From Polytrichum commune (lineage: Eukaryota; Streptophyta; Polytrichopsida; Polytrichales; Polytrichaceae), in NCBI GenBank assembly GCA_950295325.1, contig OX485804.1, forward strand, positions 21,512,001 through 21,576,000: a stretch of DNA of 64,000 nucleotides, written 5' to 3'. Of this stretch, positions 13,322-24,900 are shown piece by piece. A program made the position numbers and the translations under genes. The first letter of the stretch is position 1; the number at the start of each line of letters is the position of its first letter. The notes beneath the pieces are model-generated. The model was given only the letters and a program-made list of their open reading frames with translations. It ran no database searches and was not told the origin of the DNA.

Positions 13322-14133
13322 ATGGGTCTGTCCCCAAGCAGTGAGGAGAACAGCCTCGACCCAAACTCTCCGCGTACCAACTCCGTGCATGTATTTCCAC
13401 GACCTGTGGTGCGGATTGTGGGTTTCGAACTTCCTAGACCTCTGCACGAAGCTGGATTCGAAGTTCCTGGACTTTCAAGCAGGAGGAAGCTTGTAAGTAG
13501 ACTACGCCAATTCATCATCCATCCAAACTGCACTCCATTGTTAAAATTTAAGTTAAGATGGTGGAGTAGGTGTTTGCACAAAGCAGAATGGTTTGCAAAG
13601 CCCTTCAAATGCACTTATAAAATCCAAGAGAACTTTGGATAGTTGAAGGCAACTTGAAGAAACCTAAAATTTTGATAGTGTCGTATTCTGGGCAGTTGGG
13701 TATCTTGCAGACCTTCTATGGTTTTCATCACACGCTTAAATCTTCAAAAAATACTCAAAGCGTTGTTCTTGGTTCTCAACCTTCAATGTTTTGCACTCAA
13801 GCATAAGTGCATGCCCTCCTGACTGCGCAACTAAAATGCTTTCTATCCTCAGTTGGTAGAAATGTTGATGATGAGTCATTATGATCTCAATTGACACCAT
13901 TTCTCACTTCAATTGCATAGGTGCCGCCATTTCTTCGTCGACCCGGTCTATGCAATAGAGGGCCTGTGGGCATGCCCCTGCCTATTGACCCAATTGAGCA
14001 ACTGAGGCCAAATTATGCTAAAAGTCCCATTACAGAGGCTCTGCGTCCATACAGCACCCCAGAACCTCCTTATTCTGGTACTCTCTGGCCACAGCACCAA
14101 GGGTTGCAGATTTGCAAGACATGGGCACATTAA
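13322..14133 (+). CDS. Two-exon gene, unrecognised 127-codon protein (paralogue 2)
   Basis: Exon 1 is 13322-13492 (57 codons) and exon 2 is 13921-14133 (70 codons plus TAA). The 428-bp phase-0 intron starts with the consensus donor GTAAGT and ends TTGCATAG. The protein aligns with paralogue 1: ENSLDP, NSVHVF, VRIVGF in exon 1 and RRPGLC, RGPVGMP, PIDPIEQL, TEALR, PEPPYSG, LWPQ, GLQICKTW in exon 2. In exon 2 I count about a dozen synonymous codon differences in aligned conserved residues (for example CCA/CCG, ACG/ACA, GAA/GAG, GGC/GGG), and indels keep the frame. This copy lacks the Ser-rich N-terminus and has a longer LPRPLHEAGFEVPG-type insert before the intron. Function is unknown. The gene lies about 2 kb upstream of a CACTA insertion that split its 3' flank. 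Confidence 0.72.
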
Positions 14134-16104
14134 TCCACCATGCAGGGGTACCACTTCAACATGCAAAACAGGGTGTTGTTGATGGTTGGGTAACGTTACT
14201 TATGGAAGAGGATTTCAATTAATCTAAACCCATTAAGCTAGTTATGACTGCAAGCAGAGTCTTGAAGTAAATGGGTACTATACTCATGAATGTGTTCTGA
14301 AGGGGTACTGTAGGCAAGAAATTTTCTTTAATCCACTCAATCTTTATTACCCGTACTTGGAATAAAACCATCCTCCGGGCCAATAGAGAGAATTATACCA
14401 TTACCATCCCGGTGTGCATTGGAGCTTCTTTTGTTGGAGATTTGTATTTATAGAGTATTCCATACAGATTTGGCCGCAAAGAATGACAGACCAGTAACCC
14501 AACCAGTATGGTTCATTCCTGTGTGCAAGAGGACTTACTGATTACAGTGAGTGAAATAGTGCTAGAGCTTGTGATGCCAACGGATGAGGATAAAAGTTAC
14601 AAGAGAGTTTTCTTTGTCTTTGTATCTAAATGCCACATAATAGCTAAGATAATGTACTGATCTAAGATGTGCAAATTTTTTCAAACTATAAGTCTACCTT
14701 GCAAGCTTGGAACATAGAGGATGCATATGGGTGCTGAACTTCGTCAATTGACTTGGTGAGCCTTACTCTCAGAAGTTTCAATTACGGTATGCTCAATGAC
14801 CTAGGTGTTTCACTCTGGTGTTGTTAGCTATTGGAATGTATCAATCAAAGGATGGAATTCATTTCCACAAGACTCAGGTAAGTAATTGCTAGATTGGTAT
14901 TCAGAAGTTTTGTTTTGTGGACATAGCACTCTTATGTGGTGTGGTGAATGTTCTCTCTATATAAGCATCAAGGCGGTGAGATCTTTTGACAAGTTCTTTA
15001 AGTTGAATCTTGGTTGATGGGAGAAGGCTACTTCTGAAGATAGTTAGCAATAAGATCTTAATTAATGAGAGCTTGCCACTTGACTATGTTTGGTGTTTAT
15101 GTGTGTAACAAGGACTGCACTACATGGAAATTTATTCTTGAAGCTAGAAAAGAAAGAGAACCTCCAAATTACTCGTGCTTAAAAATGCTATAGCTAAACT
15201 TGTTGTTTCAACGTCTTCTATATATTGTGAGATTGTTATGGTGTTCATAATTTAAGAAAGGTTAGTCCAGTTATGAAACACCATTCCAATCTCAATAAGG
15301 GATCCGAACAGTTTTTGTGCAATGATTGGGATTTGGTATCACATCCCTACCTGACTATTAAGCCAAACATACACTACATAATGACTGATTATTTTGGTTA
15401 CATATTTTGCATCATTTGCCTATGGCTCTATACGCCACATAAGCTTGTTAGTGCAGTTATTTACATGTGGTAAGTTTGGAGATCACACTTTAACTTCAAG
15501 CCTTGTCCAATATAGCTCATTGATTCTTTTGTATAAGTCATTTCTATTTCATCCTGGATAGATTGCAGGGTTGCATGAAGGTTCACATCATGACATGGTA
15601 ACTATGAATGATGCTTTATTCTACCTTGTCCGTATTAATATGTCGCCATGAAGGAGTGAGGATGTTGACAAGATTACCAAATGTCATTAAAAATCAACTG
15701 ACAGTTATAAACTGTCCAAGTTAGTGAATTTGCTGGATGAGTCATTGGAGTTTAGATTTGTTAGAGTTTAGGGAAGACTGGTGATAATGTCCAGATTGTG
15801 TGATCAAGAGGATGAACTCCATTCAACACAAATAGATTTACTCTGCCCTTGGTGATGCCAGGCCCTCTATTATATATCCATGTCTTACAGAATTTAGGAC
15901 TTATTCCTTAGATTTTTAAGAGTATTCCTACCCTCTTATATAGCCATGTTTTGTGTTAACTGTGATGAATTGATCATCCTCAATGTGGACCATATCACTC
16001 TTGCGCCCATGATGTGTAGGACATATTAAGCTCTAGAAGTTTGAGGTTGGGTCAATTCTTGAAGCTCCACATAGTCCACCTTAAGTATAAATCAGAGAAG
16101 TTAT
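14134..16104 (+). other. 3' flank of gene 2, no further gene
   Basis: Noncoding-looking flank that shares blocks with 8300-9720 downstream of gene 1. Its conservation with copy 1 comes from the shared duplication. I see no independent gene; the open frame at 15273-15473 is not open in copy 1. Confidence 0.45.
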
Positions 16105-16435
16105 TTACATGATGACTACATGGTCCTCACTACATCTAGTCATACGACAAGTATATTTATTCATTAACAACTACCATTAGTCATATTGTGACTAAAAATA
16201 ATCATATGAATTATGTTTTCTTGCTAAAATGAATCATCTTTAGCGCTTTGCATTTTGAGGGGCTCGTCATTATTTTTGGTCTATTAGTAAGCATTTTAAT
16301 ATTTATGACTAAATATAGTCATGGGATATGACTATAAATCATATCATTTTCAAATAACATCACAAGTTACATTCATGGCGGTTACACTATTCGTATGAAC
16401 AAGCGAACTAAGCATAGTCATCAGTATCAATCATT

Positions 16436-18697
16436 TTATAACAACTTCTGCATAAACATAGTTATCATCTTCAGACATTTCATTTCATACTCATCATCAT
16501 GATTCATTTGCACCTCTAGAGATACACAACCTTCATACATTGTAATTTCATGCAATGTACCTCCTTCCATATTTATCATTTTTCCGTGTGCAATCAACTT
16601 TTCTTCCTTCCCTACTTCATAACCTATTACTTCCACAACACCGTCTAATGAGAATGTGCAGCGTGACGATGGGGCTTCTTCATTCACTGCAACTACCTAT
16701 AGTTGCAGTCAATATGTACATCAAAACCTCACGGGGGACCATGCCAATAAATATGTGATTTAACAAAACACTAAATGATCATACTCTTTGGCGGACTTAT
16801 ATTTACAATCTTGGTGAATTTTCTTTGTTATTTCCTCCCTCCTTCATCTTCATTAGCATCTTTACATGTTATAGCGTTTGCATTTGGTTCCTTATGTTTT
16901 GCAATTATTGTCCTTGGTTTACACTGTTTTCCTATAGTTCCGATGTTTGTCTTTAACTTTCTCTGATCACCCACATTAATTTGGATTTTCTTCATCTCTA
17001 TAATTCGGGCTCTTTTAGTCAAACTTCTCAATGGGCCTTATGCTCTGATGCTGAATCAACCATTTTTTCCTTCTCGTAGCCTTTGATTACTTCTTATTTT
17101 TTCCTCTCCGGAAGTTGCTCTTTAGAGTTATTCTTTTTCTGCGATGATTTTGTAATACCAATTAGTATTTATAATGGCCAACTTTATCTTCTGCAATGGA
17201 AAGTTATAAATTGATGACTATGTCTACTATAACTCCAAAAAATAATGACTAGTGCTAGTCATACAATTTCCAAATATAACTACTGCTACTCTTGCATTTT
17301 ACAAACATGATTATTATTAATCATACACTATAAAAAATTTAATTACTACTATTTATTCACTCCATAAATTTGACTACGTATTATATTACAAACATAAATG
17401 TCAATAATCTTATATTTTCCTCGATTAATTCAAATTTCCTTTCACCAACTTTTTCCAGTTTTTTTTCTTTTTTTGCGATCAAAGTGTCTACAATTACATG
17501 GGCTTTTAAATTTTTCTCCATGCACTCATTTTTTAGCTCCAAGGAAGAATTAGCCTTCTTTAGATTATCTACCGATTTGCTTATAGCAAATGTTCCAATG
17601 CTTTGTTTTTTAACTCCTTTGTTCTTCACCCCTGCAATGTTGAGAGCAATCCATACCAACTTCAAACTCTTCTCAAACCCTTCTATATATGTGTATGTAA
17701 ATCTCAATTTTGCCCATATTTGACAAATAATTGGATGAAGAGCTAGAGTCAATTTTATTTCCTCCTCGGAAGGCATTAGATATGTGGCTTATCATTGCCT
17801 TCTGTGATCACGGGTAGATCACTCTAAGGCATTTTTGTGCACCACGTGCGGTTGGGGTTTTTTGTTTTGGGGCTATTTACCTTCAAGGGTTGAATTAAAG
17901 TCTCCCTATAATTACTTAAATTTCAAAAATGGCCCATTTGTTTGCACCCTTTCATTACTTATATTGTCCAAGTCACTGCAATTTTTTGTACTCTATATTC
18001 CTTTTAAGCCATTTTTGGACAGACGGAAATCCCAATTATCATCCATCCCCGTGAGTCCTAAACCCATTTACATACCATACTAAACATACCTTCTAGGATC
18101 CTTATCTTCAGCCCCTATATTAATTTTACAAAAAAATAATGGCCCACGTTTTATGTCCATCTAACTTACTTATAATGGGATTGTCTACATTTAATGGCCC
18201 CTTCATTACTTGGAATTCCTTTATAATTTTTATTTCAAATGATTTTAATCCTCTCTATATTATGCCGCACGTCGTTTTTTAAATGCACTAAGTGATCTAC
18301 CTGTGTCTGTGATCCATCCTCCTTCCGCATTTAAAATTATGTCTTGATCTTTTTAACTATTAGAACCCTATCCAACTCACAATTTTATATTCAGATAATT
18401 TTTCATTTCATTGAATTAGTACTTATTAGGTAATAACATAGTATTGTCTAAATAAACTCACACAAAATTTAAAACTTTAGTATTTATCAAGTTAGTTGCA
18501 ATGTCCTCCACACTATGACATGCATATGAGAGCATCCTAACTTTTGTCCGGTTTCTCCTTAATATCTCTGCCTCTTTTAGTTTTTGATCTTCTGCAATTA
18601 TCTTTGATAAATTCACCCAATGATCTTGACGGATATGCTTTGGCTTATTCCTTCCTCCGAGCAAGATTTTTTTCAAATGATATCGCATGATTTTCAC
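16436..18697 (-). pseudogene. TNPA-like CACTA protein remnant
   Basis: Three minus-strand open pieces lie in plausible order: 18697-18458, 17776-17381 and 16687-16436. The first contains W-V-N-L then ..K..E...RNRTKVRMLS, which fits the plant transposase (Ptta/En/Spm, Transposase_24) pattern W...l....e...k...NK.NR. The middle piece (131 aa) is Lys/Glu-rich and looks coiled-coil. The last has LIAHGKM.NMEGGTLHE..MYEGCVSLEV, resembling the small C-terminal domain common in plant CACTA proteins (DUF8039-like). Stops and frame changes separate the pieces, so the gene is broken unless introns join them. In active elements this protein binds the subterminal repeats. Confidence 0.6.
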
Positions 18698-20159
18698 CTA
18701 TCATCTCAACGTTGTACAAGAGACCTCCTCCCGATCCATGACCCGCCCAATTCCTCCATAATTATCAAATGTGTTGTTCATACGTTATTTGGTGTTTAAT
18801 AACATGAATGTCTTGAGAGTATCATAATTAACCACGCTGAAATTTATATCTTGGGAGTAGCCTCTTAAGCATATCCACTACAAAGTACGATTCTAATCAC
18901 AAAGATTTCTCTTCATACCAACTTCGACAATATACATTTTTTTTTGCGTTGTTTTTTTACCTCTGTCAAGAAATATGTGTTATATATCTTAAGTATAAGG
19001 TTTATTTATAATGGTAATTTTGCGTATTTGTATCTTCTTTCCTCTTCATATTCTCGCTAAATTCACTTGCTAAATCTTTATTTCTTCAATATCCTTTACT
19101 AATTAGACATAGTTCACTTTGATAACATGCAACTTCTAATTTTTAAATTAAAACCACACTAAACTTTTATATCTTGTTATTTGCCCACACACAAATTTTC
19201 ATGATAAATTAAATATTATACAAATTGCAGCAAGATTTCTTTTACGTCTAAAATTTTGCCCTCAAATTATTGACCCACTATATTTTCATGCTCCTCAACT
19301 TCTTTTACATATCAAACTTTACTATCAAATTTTATATACACATGTTATACATCCTAAAAAATAATTCCTCAAAATTTAAATTTTAAATTTAACTCTAACA
19401 AAGTAGAATCAGCCATAAACTAAAATCCAATTTTTTTTTCCTTTATAATTTATAGCCAAAAATATAACTCATGCACAATATGCATTATTTCATTTTTTTC
19501 AAGTCAGATCAGTACCCATACCACTGTAAGTGATTAAAAATGCTTAGAAGATCCACAAAACCTTCAATAATTCAACTTACAAATATTTTAAACCAACACC
19601 AACTCAAAATTTTACATATTATTCTAAATCTCTCAACTTCCTCTTTTTAAGTATTCATTTTTTAGTTACTATAGTTTGGCTGCTACCGCCGCCACCAATT
19701 TTAACTTTCAACCCAATCACCATATTTACTACCGATCCTATCATTAATTTTTTTTTATAGTTTCAAACATTATCTTCGTATTGATCTTTTCCTAATCTCC
19801 ACACATTCTTCATGTCTATTCAGTTTTTTTATCTGTCATTTTTTCATATCCACCATTTCATCATATCTACCTTTTATTTATATCCACCACTAACCTCTTA
19901 TATGATATTTTCTTTCTACATACTCATCTTTATCCCCGTACCAACTAATATTTTTCTTTATACCCTTGTTAATTATTCCGATCTTCATCCAAGAACCTAA
20001 AACAACAACTTGATTCTCAATTTATTATGAACTAACACAATAATCAGAAATATCCTATACTAATGTCCATCAAGTACATATTTATAAATCAAATAAACAC
20101 ATATAGATTTTATAGTTTAATTACTAAGCATCACACATCACAACACCACCACCTTTGCT
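18698..20159. other. CACTA interior, very AT-rich, no coding piece seen
   Basis: AT-rich filler between the divergent TNPA-like and TNP2-like remnants. The DDE core of TNP2 would be expected before 20160 on the plus strand, but I see no recognisable part of it. It is either deleted or decayed beyond recognition. Confidence 0.5.
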
Positions 20160-21232
20160 TGTTGTTGCTTAAATACCTTCGGCCTTCGATTTTGTTGCTT
20201 AGATTCAAGGCTCTGCAATGCTTCATCATGAACGAGGCATTTGGATTTTGCACAAAGTATATGCAGAATTATAATGTACAACACGTCGTGTATAGGATAA
20301 TAAAAAAGACCCCAATATGAATGAGGAAGTTTTAGAATGCAAAGGGAGATGGCGTGTATTAATAGCATATTTACAACACTGGATTCACGAGTTAGTGATA
20401 AACAACGCTAAAATACTTCACGATTATAGTGTGTAAGCACCTTAATACATGTTCCATAATATTAAGAATGAAGACAAACACTTTGTATAGTCACATGTTT
20501 GGAGAATATGACTAGCTATATTTTATAGAAGGTAGTGAAGTGGAAATGAAAGAAAGAGTGGGGATAAATTTGTGACTAATTGAAGGTATTGTTGGACATT
20601 ACAAGCGGCCCACTAGCGATATGAGGAGAAGAGAACATGCCATATAAGACATATGATGGCGAAGCAGTGGAAGACATCCAGAGTATGCAAGTAATACTTG
20701 ACAAAAATCCTTGATGATATGGTTCCAAATCGCAATGGATGAAAAAATTGCGAGGGGGGATGTTGTGTCCGATAATGTGCAAACATTTTTATTACCTCCT
20801 TTACCAAATGCAAAAGGCTACATATCAATGTATACATACAGTAATCATATAAGAGTACGATGAGCTGAAGTAGATATGTTCACTTGTGATAGTAAAGTCG
20901 CCACGACGTTTGCAATCTTGTCGTGTTAGCAATAGTAACTGAAATATGAGGACAACCAATCTGGAATGTATTGGGTGGGTGGAAGAATAATAAGCGTGGA
21001 CTACGGAAAGTTTGAGGTGGTTGTATTGTATCGCACATGGGCACAAGCAAACATGATTGGAGCTCGAGCTACAATGAAATGCGATGAATATGGAATCACA
21101 CTCTTCAAATTTGATCAATTGATTTCTTATTCAGCGGACTCATTTGCATTTCCCCTTGATGTGCATCAAGTTTTTTTTAAAGATAACAAGAAGAATGATG
21201 GGTGGAACATTATGTTACGGAGAGAGCCATGA
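20160..21232 (+). pseudogene. tnp2: TNP2-type CACTA transposase C-terminus, broken
   Basis: Pieces of the C-terminal third of a TNP2 transposase are visible. Near 20223-20320 is NEAFGFCTKYMQNYN. A frameshift inside the A-run at about 20302 then leads to DPNMNEEVLECKGRW and, further on, LQHWIHELVINN, up to TAA near 20436. After decayed sequence, 20966-21232 gives an 88-residue stretch with GGRIISVDYG, VVVLYRTW, DEYGITLFKFD, FAFPLDVHQVFF and GWNIMLRREP. That matches the DUF4216-type tail of TNP2 (.LDYGG..VVLFKCDW..DEYGFTLVNF..PFVLA.QAQQVFY..GW.VV). The N-terminal zinc-finger part and catalytic core are not found. The orientation is opposite to the TNPA-like remnant. Confidence 0.75.
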
Positions 21233-21374
21233 AGTTCAAGAGTATTATCAAAGGTAGACGGAAGACCTGAAATGCAAACTTTGCAAATAGGCAGGGACAC
21301 ATAACATTACGGCCTAAGGCCCATATCCACTCCCATTGACACGACACTTGGTAATCTTGTATTGAAGGGATGTA

Positions 21375-21785
21375 GGGTGCTAACTATATAGATAGATAGA
21401 TAGATAGATAGAAACTCCGGTCCCTTTTTAGCAAGGGGCCGGCGTGAATAAAGTGTCCGTTCGTAATGTCAATGACCCGATGCCCACTGGACAAGGGGAC
21501 ATTGGGGCAATACTACTCTCCCCTTTCGAGGATGGGCACTATAGTGACACACTATACTAGTTCCTAGCTAGCCACTAGTGCCTTGAAGATACCGGACATG
21601 GTATCCCCCCAAAGGGCTTTGAGGTACCCATACAACAAGGTCCAGGGACCCCCCACCATAGTTGGGTGGACTAAGGTGGTGAGCACCACGCCGGCATGGG
21701 GAATAGAACCCACAACCTCCTCATTGGGGGCCATGAGCCCTAACCACCAAGCCAAGGCCCGTGGTGCCTGGGTGCTAACTACATA
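21375..21785 (-). mobile_element. tRNA-derived SINE with 16-bp target duplication
   Basis: The repeats GGGTGCTAACTATATA (21375-21390) and GGGTGCTAACTACATA (21770-21785) flank 379 bp and match at 15 of 16 bases. Read on the minus strand, the insert starts with an RNA polymerase III promoter: A box TGGCTTGGTGG (21754-21744) and B box GGTTCTATTCC (21710-21700), 33 nt apart. It ends in a TCTA tetranucleotide tail (21391-21413) in place of poly(A). This is the classic layout of a tRNA-SINE mobilised by a LINE. It sits inside the CACTA element, so it is the younger insertion. Confidence 0.85.
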
Positions 21786-22207
21786 AGACGTGAACCAAGC
21801 GTTGGAAGTTGTGGAGCAGGATCCATATTTGGAAGATGATGTTCTCTAACACTAAGAAAGGAGGTCGCATGGCAAAGATAGTATCTATAGGCGTATTTCA
21901 TTCTTTATGTATTGTATACCGTAGACTATATATTTGCATATTTCAAAGCCAAGAAATAAACTATGATGTTGTGTCAAAATATTAGAACTCAAAAGCATTA
22001 CACATAGGTAAAAATATGGTTGTATTGTCAAAAGTCAATATACAAGCAACAAACATACCATTGCCATAACACATTTACCGAAATGATCAAAAACTGGGGA
22101 CTCACTACACAAATAAGCACGAAGGAAATCCAAATGCATTATGAAAACCATTCACTATCGGGACCTAGAAACCATAGTCAACTAAGTATAAATCTTAGTC
22201 ATGTAGA

Positions 22208-22542
22208 CTCGGGGGGGGGTAGTCATTGGTTGGAGTAGCAATATACGTGCGAACAAATGATAGGGTATTTTAAAAACATGGGGGCTAAAAATTATAAATG
22301 GACTTAAGAGTAATATAGGGTATCAAAAATGGCACTGGACATCTTTAAAGTACTATAGGGTATGGAATAATAGGTAATTTGGAATTATAAGTAATGCAAG
22401 CCATTTTTCTATTAACCCAAAGTAGAAATTTACATAATGATAGCATGTGAAAAAAAAAATTGAAAGTAATACCCCCCTATAAAATAGTGGTTGTTCGCAC
22501 CTATATCCTTAACTTTTTAACACACTGCCCCCCCCCCCCGAG
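22208..22542. mobile_element. hAT-type MITE, copy 1, with 8-bp target duplication
   Basis: 335 bp starting CTCGGGGGGGGGTAGT and ending CCCCCCCGAG, flanked on both sides by the 8-bp repeat CATGTAGA (22200-22207 and 22543-22550). The terminal inverted repeats continue imperfectly to about 40 bp, meeting again at GTGCGAACAA. A second copy lies at 39759-40099 in the opposite orientation with its own 8-bp duplication. An 8-bp TSD is the hAT signature. There is no ORF, so it is non-autonomous. It is inserted in the right subterminal region of the CACTA element. Confidence 0.9.
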
Positions 22543-22773
22543 CATGTAGACCGTTATGACTATAATGAAAATATAAAATATTGAGAGAACATGTTCCCAA
22601 CACATTCTCTACACAGTTTCCATCCAGGTCACGTCCGATATGACTAAAAACCTAGTCATATGATGATTAAAGTCACTTATAGTCACCACTTTGGTTCAAC
22701 ATGACTATCATGGACCCCTAAATCATATCTGGTCATATGACCATAGTCATTTTTTCGTGTTCTCGTTGTAGTG

Positions 22774-23000
22774 ATACTTCTATAATGTGAAGCTCAAAAC
22801 AACCCCTCAACATCGAGCTTCTAGTTTCTTTTTTAAGATACCAACAAACTTGGGTTTGTTGTATTCCTAATTTGGTGCAATCCCATCTGCATAGCTGTAA
22901 GCATTGATTCTTATGATGAGGAATATCTTGGGGATGCATTTTCAGTGAAGCAAGATTTGAGGATCTTTCTAAGCATCACACTTGTACCTGTGGATTTATT
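22774..23000 (+). repeat. Segmental duplication, copy 2, right part
   Basis: Directly after the CACTA terminus, sequence matching 10010-10150 of duplicate copy 1 resumes (for example GTGAAGCTCAAAACAACCCCT against TTGAAGCTTAGAACAGCCCCT, and GCATAGCTGTRAG..ATTCTTRTG). This proves the CACTA inserted after the duplication. Confidence 0.75.
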
Positions 23001-24779
23001 CATCTGCAGAAGGTTGGGTGTTTATCTGATGAACTAACTGGTGCATAATGATTTTATTTTTGCATTTTGGGTTGAAGCCAGTAAATTGAACAATTGCCAA
23101 CTGAACTGCAATCGAAGATGAGTCCTTGGTTTCAGAAATAGAAACTCAAGAACTACACAACAAGAATGAACAATATTTTTTGATAGAATGCTCCAATGTT
23201 TTGAAAGTCTTTGACAAAGGACCTAGTGAAAAAATGTATTTGATGCAAGATGCTACATAATTTCATTGACTAGCCCTTATAATTTCTATTTCATGTAATA
23301 TGAATATCTCCTTTCTCTTCCAATATTATTTCATGTTTGGATTATCTTACCGAAACCATCCTAATATGAGTTTTTGATCAAGCTATAGGTTCATTTGTGA
23401 ATGGAATGATGTAGAACACTGCTTTTTAACATTAATATGTTTGAGTTTTATACACCATTCTCTAATAAGTTGTGATTATTCCTATGTTCTTATATATATA
23501 AATGTCTCAAAATGCTAGAAAAGTCTCAAATTCTCTTATATAGTGTTTTAAATTTTTAACCTAATAAATGCTTCAACTACATACACAATATATAAATTAT
23601 AAAATAAATAGGCATTTATCACATACACAATCCACTATCACTTTCCGTGTCAGTGCCTGCCCGAACACCAGCCCCCCCCATGCAAAGGTTGGCAATCTTT
23701 CCCTTAATTTGCAAAGTTTTCCATTGAACACCCATCCTAACCCTCTTTTGATTTCATGCCTGCTTCATCTAATTTGCGATCCCATGTCCCCAGGCTACTC
23801 TCCTCTTGAATGTGGACCTTCTATCCACGACATCTTTGTTAAGCAGGTGCACCCTCAAAGTTGCTTCTTGCAAGTCCAACTAGTGTTTGGCCCTCGGGAG
23901 AAATGCAAGACATTCAATTTTGCAAATGCCATCTTTTTCCACGTACAATTCTTCATCCTACAACTTGGGAGCCCGTCGCCAAATATGATTAATTGATTCA
24001 TCATCCACTCCTATACAAAACAAATGTTACAACTGTGGGCCTGAGATTTTCAAGGCCGTGAAGGAGATGAGAGTGAAAGCTTAAGAAGCGGCAACGAAGG
24101 TTGTCAAAAAATTAGGAGATCCAGGTTCAATTGGCATTCCAAACATGTAGGGCATGCTAGTGTTATGATTGTAGGCCATGGTTAGATATCTATTGTATTC
24201 AATGGACCAATGAATAATTTCTTTATATTATGTACTTGAATGCCAATTAATACATGCAATTTCTAATTATTTACCACAATTTGCCTTCAACGTTATTTTC
24301 TGGATGGGCATAGGCAACTGCCCGTCCAGAAAATCCAAATTTTTTGGAACCGACCCAAGATTGTTGCCCATCCGCCCGACTTCGAAAAAAACCATTGCCC
24401 TTGCATTCTTGAAGGCCACTTATCCACAAATCTCATATTGAGTGCACTTCACCTTCAAGGTCCAAAATCCAATATATATGTTCACTTCCATTGAGTAAAT
24501 AAGCAATGACTGGGATTACATTTTCAAGGGGAAACCGCCAATAAAGCATGTAAATAACTTGGAAGTCACAAAATATTACAAAACCCTCATTAGACTCTGA
24601 GGTTGTATTTTTTATGACTTACCATTGCAAGGGTCTCTATCATTCTAAAATGGAACTAAAATTAGTGATTTATTTTTAATATGTCAAACATTATAATATT
24701 TTAGTTGATACCTCCTGGGCGGGCGGCTACCCTTGCCTGAATCTACCTCCCCCTATAAGTTCATGGGGGAAACTTTATT
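23001..24779. other. Unassigned; open frame and a short palindrome
   Basis: An open frame of 142 codons at 23568-23996 (+) has no recognisable motif and includes a C-run-derived proline stretch. A near-perfect palindrome lies at 24296-24333 (14-bp arms TTTTCTGGATGGGC, 10-bp loop). No gene is supported. Confidence 0.35.
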
Positions 24780-24900
24780 GTTCCCCTTCTTGGAGCCACA
24801 CCTAATCACATACCAGTCAAATACAGGTGTTTGTTTAGGGGAAGTAATCGAATTAGGCATGTCTACCTCATGTTGCAACCCATCAAAATAAAATTTTATA
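24780..24900 (+). repeat. Dispersed repeat Rep-B, 3' fragment
   Basis: The words GGAGCCACACCTAATCACA, ACAGGTGTTTGTT and GGAAGTAATCGAA match the 3' part of the repeats at 26900-27190, 39275-39555 and 43035-43333. Confidence 0.5.

Larger units (their letters stand above)
12930..16105 (+). repeat. Segmental duplication, copy 2, left part (carries gene 2)
   Basis: Partner of 6980-10250. Similarity starts near CCAAAAGTTYGAG, runs through the two-exon gene, and is lost at about 16105 just before the CACTA terminus at 16128. The remaining 3' part of the duplicate reappears at 22774 beyond the transposon. Confidence 0.8.
16128..22773. mobile_element. CACTA (En/Spm-type) transposon, degenerate, with nested insertions
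   Basis: The element starts CACTACATCTAGTCATACG at 16128 and ends TCTCGTTGTAGTG at 22773, so both termini read CACTAC inward. Near both ends there are many copies of the subterminal word AGTCAT/ATGACT (for example 16137, 16173, 16303-16333 on the left; 22633-22760 on the right), which is typical of CACTA elements, where transposase binds such repeats. Inside are a TNPA-like remnant (minus strand) and a TNP2 C-terminal remnant (plus strand). The insertion is confirmed from outside: duplicate copy 1 runs uninterrupted across the equivalent point. A clean 3-bp target duplication is not visible (CCT left, ATA right), so one end may have decayed. Two younger insertions sit inside (21391-21769 and 22208-22542). 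The TNP2 catalytic core is not seen. Confidence 0.8.

Noticed and set aside
17370-17723. Plus-strand ORF of 117 codons in the CACTA
   Set aside because: It is the antisense shadow of the coiled-coil TNPA-like piece at 17381-17776; its Phe/Ser-rich translation reflects Lys/Glu codons on the other strand.
23568-23996. 142-codon open frame
   Set aside because: Contains a homopolymer-derived proline run, no motif, no paralogue and no splice context.
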